Positions 59,729-64,000 of a stretch of 64,000 bases of DNA are shown here, in pieces (within the stretch, counting starts at the first letter, position 1; the number at the start of each line of letters is the position of its first letter). This stretch comes from Pseudonocardiales bacterium (GTDB taxonomy: Bacteria > Actinomycetota > Actinomycetes > Mycobacteriales > Pseudonocardiaceae), in assembly GCA_023252195.1 (NCBI GenBank), contig JAHEXI010000005.1, positions 151,999 to 215,998 of the forward strand, read 5' to 3'. Below the pieces are notes generated by a model. That model did no database searches and was not told the origin of the DNA. It saw only the letters and a list, made by a program, of their open reading frames with translations. The translations under genes were made by a program, and so were the position numbers.

Positions 59729-60460
59729 TTACGAAGGGGCTAGATCTCGGAGGTCGATCACGCTTCCATTGTCCAGGCCTCGGTCGAGCAGTGCCCAGAT
59801 CTGACCCGCCACCTGCTGAGGATCGCTGAGCTTGCCTTGTTCATGAAGGCCCAGGAACTTCTGACGGCTCGGAAAGTCCGCCTCTGGGGTGTTGCGGAGT
59901 TTCGCCTGCATAGCAGTGTCGACTGTGCCCGGAGCGACCGCCAGCACCTGCACACCGCCACGCTCATCCTGCTCAGCGCCCACGTTGCGCACCCATTGGT
60001 CGAGGGCGCCCTTGCTCGCTCCATACGACGCCCATCCCGGATAGACGCTCCGGGCGGCGCCTGACGTAAGCATGACGAGGTGGCGATGAGCATCGAGCGA
60101 GTGGGCGGCAGCCAGGAAAAGCTGACCGAGTACCTGGGGGGCGGCGCTGTTCAGGAGCACGTTGCGCAGGTACGCGTCGCTATCGACTTCCGCGGCGAAG
60201 CCCGTGGGGTCGATGGTGCCGGCGGCGTGGACGAACACGACGTGATCGCCGTCGAACCCTTCCATTTCGCGATGGAATGAATCCCCGACCACAGGCCACA
60301 TCGATGGATCAGCGAGGTCTGCCTTGAGGTGATCGATGGTGCCCCCCGGGCGGTGCCGGCTTATCCCGATCACCCGGGCGCCCTCCCAAGGTACGGTCTT
60401 GGCCAGCGCCTGCCCGATGCCGCCTGACGCACCCGAGATCCACACAAGGGAAGCACTCAT
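59729..60460 (-). CDS. SDR oxidoreductase (sepiapterin-reductase/benzil-reductase-like)
   Basis: 243 residues from ATG 60460. The nucleotide motif is VWISGASGGIGQALA, the dinucleotide Asp lies in KADLADPS, catalytic Ser in VMLTSGAARS and Tyr/Lys in WASYGASKGALDQWV; PGTVDTAMQ follows as in classical SDRs. Because GAGG directly abuts the ATG at 60472, that start is improbable and 60460 is chosen. Substrate unknown. Confidence 0.87.
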   Translation of the reverse strand: MSASLVWISGASGGIGQALAKTVPWEGARVIGISRHRPGGTIDHLKADLADPSMWPVVGDSFHREMEGFDGDHVVFVHAAGTIDPTGFAAEVDSDAYLRNVLLNSAAPQVLGQLFLAAAHSLDAHRHLVMLTSGAARSVYPGWASYGASKGALDQWVRNVGAEQDERGGVQVLAVAPGTVDTAMQAKLRNTPEADFPSRQKFLGLHEQGKLSDPQQVAGQIWALLDRGLDNGSVIDLRDLAPS

Positions 60461-60623
60461 GGGTCTGCTCATCCTCGCCTGAAGTTAACCTTCTTCGTGA
60501 ATTCCCTTGCCTTCCTGAAGCCTGGAAGGCTGATGGAAGTCAAGGGAGTCCGTGTTCCACGGGTACAGCTTCGCTTGCCCTCGATAAGCACCGCATACTT
60601 GGCTGTAGCGTCTAGGGGCATCT

Positions 60624-60643
60624 CTTCAGCCCTCCTGCTGAAG
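60624..60643. terminator. 7-bp hairpin downstream of the PD-(D/E)XK gene
   Basis: CTTCAGC, 6-nt loop, GCTGAAG, 18 nt after the stop of the minus-strand gene at 60661. No U-tract follows. The remaining 60473-60660 gap shows no gene. Confidence 0.4.
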
Positions 60644-60660
60644 TCACAAACGGATGTTAT

Positions 60661-61737
60661 TTAAATCGGCCACCGGGGCGGCGCCGCGCCGCGGTTCATT
60701 GACCAGGTCACACCGCCGAGCCGCCCCTCCTGCACGGATTCAGGAGGACGGTGCCGGTAGGACTTCGATAGCTCGCCGGTGGCGTCGTCACCCTGGTTGA
60801 GTATCAGACACGGGGTGCGATAGGAACACTGTGCGCATACGTCCGGTTCCGGGCTCGGGTAAACCACGAGGTCGGTACTGGTGGCGGCGCTGACCTCCGC
60901 GGCGAGGTCAGCGCCGGCCGCTGCCAGCTCCGCCGCACCGCGCCGGATCATCGTGCGGCGGAACGCGTCAGTGCCTTCGGCTTGCAACCGCTCTCCTGAG
61001 ACGGTCCCGCTGCGGGCATACATTCGGCGATGATGCACCTGCTGATGCCGAACCGGGTGAGTGGCGCTCGCGCCCACATCGCTGGCGTCGGCTCGGATCT
61101 CGTTGTACATGGTGCCTGTGATCTGCATCCCCAAATAGAACTGCGGCCACGCCCAGCTCCACGCGATCGACCGCTCATCTAGCTGCAGTGCGTCGTGATC
61201 GGCCCAGTCATCGGTGACCAGCCGGTGCTGAACAACCCAGTAAGCGTCGTCAGAGTCGATCGCAAGCAGGTCAACACGGTCGCAATACCGGATCTCCGCA
61301 CCGGCAGGGGTCACGAGAGTGGCCCCGGGCGTCGCTGGGTCGGGGATATTCGCCTCGAAGTCGGTGTCGACGCGAATTGGGGTGAAGTGATCGACTGTCG
61401 GGGCCCATGCGGCGTAGGCATCGAGCAGCGCGCGGCCGCAATTCAGCGTCTCCTGCAGGGCTTGGTCGTCGACCCCAACGCCGCCTACAGCCTTCGCCTG
61501 GGTGCGCACCGAACGCTCCAGAGCCTGATGCACCAGAGGCGCCACGATGGACCTGTCCCATTCCCACATTCCGGGGAAGTAGTACACCGCGAGTGCATCA
61601 TGCACAGCCTGAGCAAGGTCAATCAGACCGGAACCGGCGATCGGTTCGAGGTTCTGCCGGTTGCGCGAACTCAGATCCCATTGCCGACGGCAGCGCTTGA
61701 ACGCGGTCCGATCGGACGCGTGAATGCGGTAGGCCAT
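60661..61737 (-). CDS. PD-(D/E)XK nuclease-like protein with Fe-S cysteine pattern
   Basis: 358 residues. The pattern of Cys residues is that of Cas4 and AddB: one near the N-terminus (C16 in FKRCRRQW) and three at the C-terminus (C301, C304, C310; CAQCSYRTPC). The core has RYCDRVDLLAID and YWVVQHRLV, the places where the family has D...(D/E)xK. Here the catalytic Lys position is Arg and the preceding acid is Gln, so nuclease activity is doubtful. The protein could be an Fe-S DNA-binding protein. It precedes a small gene and the hyp genes on the same strand. Confidence 0.72.
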   Translation of the reverse strand: MAYRIHASDRTAFKRCRRQWDLSSRNRQNLEPIAGSGLIDLAQAVHDALAVYYFPGMWEWDRSIVAPLVHQALERSVRTQAKAVGGVGVDDQALQETLNCGRALLDAYAAWAPTVDHFTPIRVDTDFEANIPDPATPGATLVTPAGAEIRYCDRVDLLAIDSDDAYWVVQHRLVTDDWADHDALQLDERSIAWSWAWPQFYLGMQITGTMYNEIRADASDVGASATHPVRHQQVHHRRMYARSGTVSGERLQAEGTDAFRRTMIRRGAAELAAAGADLAAEVSAATSTDLVVYPSPEPDVCAQCSYRTPCLILNQGDDATGELSKSYRHRPPESVQEGRLGGVTWSMNRGAAPPRWPI

Positions 61738-61776
61738 CCCACCTCGACTCCGTGCCCGTAACGTGGTGAGCGTGAC

Positions 61777-62082
61777 TTAGTGCGCGTGCGGCCAAGGATC
61801 ATCCACCGACCAACGGCAACGATCGTGACCCCCGGCCGCCGCCTCCATCTCCGCGAACAGGTCATCGAAGAACGCCGACTGTGGGTGCTTATCACGCGCT
61901 GGCCATCCGCCGTAGTAGATCCAGGCATCAGGCAGTGCCTCGTCCGGCGTCGGCAGCGGCATAGCACCATCGGCGCCTACGCGCCGTATCGTGTAACTGT
62001 CACCCCGGCGCTCAAGGTAGACAACCTCACCGGGCTCGGGCCAATCGGCCACGAGCTCGGTGATCAACTCGCTGCGATTCAG
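61777..62082 (-). CDS. Small hypothetical protein
   Basis: About 101 residues: VADWPEPGEVVYLERRGDSY, then TPDEALPDAWIYYGG and a His/Trp-rich end. No family recognised. AGGAGGT lies 4 nt before an in-frame CTG at 62082, which is the best-placed start; the next candidate, TTG 62067, is 18 nt from it. The gene lies 20 bp downstream of hypE and 39 bp upstream of the PD-(D/E)XK gene, suggesting one transcript. Confidence 0.6.
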   Translation of the reverse strand: MNRSELITELVADWPEPGEVVYLERRGDSYTIRRVGADGAMPLPTPDEALPDAWIYYGGWPARDKHPQSAFFDDLFAEMEAAAGGHDRCRWSVDDPWPHAH

Positions 62083-62102
62083 CGGACCTCCTAGCGATGT
62101 CC

Positions 62103-63296
62103 TCAGCAGATCCGCGGAAGCGGGTCGCCGACCAGCAGATCGATGATGCGGGTGCCGCCGAACCCGGTCTTGAGCAAGACCAGTCCAGGAGGATCCACGG
62201 CAACGCGACCGACAACGGTGGCTCCGGCACCGAGTGGATGGGCCTGCAATGCTGCGACCGCAGCATCGGCCGCGGCAGGATCGACGATCACCACGATGCG
62301 CCCTTCACAGGCGACGTAGAGCGGGTCGATGCCCAGTAGCTCGCAGGCACCGCGCACCTCCGGGCGTACCGGAACGGCTTCCTCCTCAACCACCACGGCC
62401 ACGCCAGCAGCCGTGGCCACCTCGTTGAGGATCGTCGCGACACCACCACGGGTGGCATCGCGCATCGCTCGGACATCCGGGCCCACCGCATCGAGCAGTC
62501 CCTGGACCAGCTCGTACACCGATGCGGTATCGGAGACCAGATCGGCCTCGAGGTCGAGTTCACCACGTTCCAGCATGATGGTGATGCCGTGGTCGCCCAC
62601 CGGCCCTGAGACGATCACAACGTCGCCTGGACGGGCAGTGGCCACGCCCAGGTTCAGGCCGCTGGTGATCAATCCCACTCCGGCTGTGTTGATGTAGCAG
62701 CCGTCACCTTTGCCGCGCTGCACAACCTTGGTGTCGCCGGTGACGATCGAAACCCCGGCTGCGGTAGCGGCCGCAGCCATCGAGGCCACGATCCGCCGCA
62801 GGTCCTCGACCGGGAATCCTTCCTCCAGGATGAACCCGGCGGACAGATGCGCCGGCCGCGCACCGGAGACAGCCAGGTCGTTGACCGTGCCGTTGACTGC
62901 GAGGTCACCGATGTTCCCACCCGGGAAGAACAGCGGCGACACCACATAGGAGTCCGTGGTGAACGCGAGCTGAACATTGCCGGCCGTCACCGTCGCGGCG
63001 TCCTCGAGCGGCTCCAGCAGGGGATTGCGGAAGGCGTCAAGAAATATCGCCTCGATCAGCGACTGGGTGGCCTTGCCACCGGCGCCGTGCGCGAGGGTGA
63101 TGAGTTTCTCCCGCACCCGGGGACGGGCCCGCCTCGCTCGATCGATGCGTTCGAGCACCAGCTGCTCCCGGCTGGCGGGAGCAGCCCCGACTGTGGCATG
63201 CGCGAGGTGTCCTGTGTCATTTTCCTCGGCGTGCTCGGCGACGGCCGCCTCCGCCCAGTCAGCTTGGTGCTGCTGGGTGGTGTCCTGATGCGTCAT
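62103..63296 (-). CDS. hypE: HypE, hydrogenase maturation factor
   Basis: 397 residues. PurM-like ATP-binding signature: ITLAHGAGGKATQSLIE, FTTDSYVVSPLFFPGGNIG, IVTGDTKVV, MRDATRGGVA. The C-terminus is PRIC: the terminal Cys is the residue that HypF carbamoylates and HypE dehydrates to thiocyanate. An extra ~60-residue N-terminal extension (Gln/Glu/His-rich) precedes the usual start. ATG 63296 overlaps the hypD stop (ATGA), so the two are coupled. Confidence 0.95.
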   Translation of the reverse strand: MTHQDTTQQHQADWAEAAVAEHAEENDTGHLAHATVGAAPASREQLVLERIDRARRARPRVREKLITLAHGAGGKATQSLIEAIFLDAFRNPLLEPLEDAATVTAGNVQLAFTTDSYVVSPLFFPGGNIGDLAVNGTVNDLAVSGARPAHLSAGFILEEGFPVEDLRRIVASMAAAATAAGVSIVTGDTKVVQRGKGDGCYINTAGVGLITSGLNLGVATARPGDVVIVSGPVGDHGITIMLERGELDLEADLVSDTASVYELVQGLLDAVGPDVRAMRDATRGGVATILNEVATAAGVAVVVEEEAVPVRPEVRGACELLGIDPLYVACEGRIVVIVDPAAADAAVAALQAHPLGAGATVVGRVAVDPPGLVLLKTGFGGTRIIDLLVGDPLPRIC

Positions 63297-64000
63297 GCCC
63301 TGCTCGTCTCGATGCTGACTTCACGGATCCGCTCACGGCTGAACCGGCCGAAGTTGTAGTACGCCGCGCAGGCTCCCTCCGAGGAGACCATGCAGGTGCC
63401 GATCGGCATCTCAGGCGTGCACGCGGTGCCGAACACCTTGCATTCCCACGGCTTAAGCACACCCTTGAGCACCTCGCCGCATTGGCAGGCCTTCGGGTCG
63501 GCGACCCGGACGCCGGGAAGCGTGAAGTGCCGCTCCGCGTCGAAGGCCGCGTATTTTTCCCGGACCTGCAGTGCGGAGTGCGAGATGAACCCGAGGCCAC
63601 GCCACTCAAAGTAGGGACGCAGCTCCATCACCTCGCCCATCGCCCGCAGCGCCACCGTGTTGCCGTCCCACGGCACCACCCGGGAGTACTGGTTTTCCAC
63701 CTCGCAGCGCCCGTCGGCCAGCTGCTGCAGCAGCATATACACCGACTGCAGGATATCCAGCGGCTCGAACCCCGCCGTCACGATCGGCTTGCCGTACTCC
63801 GCTGGGATGTACTCATACGGCCGGCAGCCGATGACGGTGGAGACGTGGCCAGGGCCGATAAACCCGTCCAATCGCAGGTCGGGGGAGTCCAGGATGGCCT
63901 TGATCGCCGGGACGATCATGACGTGGTTGCAGAAGATCGAAAAGTTCTCGATGCCCTCAGCCGCCGCCCTCAGCACGGTCATCGCAGTAGACGGCGCGGT
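63293..64000 (-). CDS. hypD: HypD, hydrogenase maturation factor (N-terminus beyond window)
   Basis: The frame is open to the window end; 235 residues of about 370 are present. Recognisable: GIENFSIFCNHVMIVPA, PGHVSTVIGCRPYEYI, and the C-terminal 4Fe-4S/Cys region ACQCGEVLKGVLKPWECKVFG and CTPEMPIGTCMVSSEGACAAYY. HypD with HypC builds the Fe(CN)2CO unit. hypC is expected upstream, outside the window. Confidence 0.95.
   Translation of the reverse strand, partial: TAPSTAMTVLRAAAEGIENFSIFCNHVMIVPAIKAILDSPDLRLDGFIGPGHVSTVIGCRPYEYIPAEYGKPIVTAGFEPLDILQSVYMLLQQLADGRCEVENQYSRVVPWDGNTVALRAMGEVMELRPYFEWRGLGFISHSALQVREKYAAFDAERHFTLPGVRVADPKACQCGEVLKGVLKPWECKVFGTACTPEMPIGTCMVSSEGACAAYYNFGRFSRERIREVSIETSRA

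Overview
The window is high-GC DNA from an actinobacterium, most likely of the Pseudonocardiales. This rests on gene content, not on a marker gene: pafB-pafC-tatA-tatC, a diacylglycerol-kinase-like gene and helY follow each other, and a 5'-3' exonuclease with a divergent Xaa-Pro dipeptidase lies further along. That core neighbourhood is shared by mycobacteria and their relatives. GTG starts are common, and many first genes appear leaderless, with a TAnnnT box 6-8 nt before the start codon. I found no tRNA, rRNA, CRISPR array or intact transposon.

Layout. 1-5.8 kb: a minus-strand signalling operon (two degenerate histidine kinases, a LuxR-type regulator and a membrane protein cut by the window edge), divergent from an Hsp70-like protein fused to an extracellular beta-propeller. 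6.2-17.1 kb: a minus-strand biosynthetic operon, the most interesting part of the window. It holds SbnA- and SbnB-type enzymes for L-2,3-diaminopropionate (Dap), a TauD/SyrP-type hydroxylase, a free-standing (half-C)-A-T peptide synthetase, a Pls/PosA-type membrane polymerase whose own adenylation domain has lost essential parts, and a membrane acyltransferase-like protein. 17.2-19.05 kb: two decayed sugar-metabolism genes. 19.3-31.5 kb: the conserved core, interrupted by a PLD-helicase-DUF3427 gene on the opposite strand. 31.6-35.2 kb: a three-subunit molybdenum hydroxylase of PaoABC type. 35.2-49 kb: accessory genes (alpha/beta hydrolase, two GNATs, HTH-cupin regulator, P450, a lower-GC XRE/DUF6879 cassette, SDR, OFA-family transporter with its small subunit, a two-component system, a GMC oxidoreductase) and several gene remnants. 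48.8-53.5 kb: exonuclease, dipeptidase, a tandem protoglobin and trpS with a transcription attenuator. 53.8-64 kb: hypF and, 6 kb on, hypE and hypD of [NiFe]-hydrogenase maturation, separated by a membrane protein, a decayed 1.8 kb stretch, an SDR and an Fe-S PD-(D/E)XK protein.

How the genes may work together. The 7.5-17 kb operon reads as a pathway. SbnA and SbnB homologues make Dap, the separate A-T protein activates and carries an amino acid, the hydroxylase may modify it on the carrier, and the Pls-like membrane enzyme, unable to adenylate by itself, would join the units. This differs from known epsilon-polylysine and poly-Dap synthetases, where one polypeptide adenylates and polymerises. 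It remains an inference. A caution is that several nearby genes show internal deletions that leave both ends in place, so the Pls-like gene could also be decaying.
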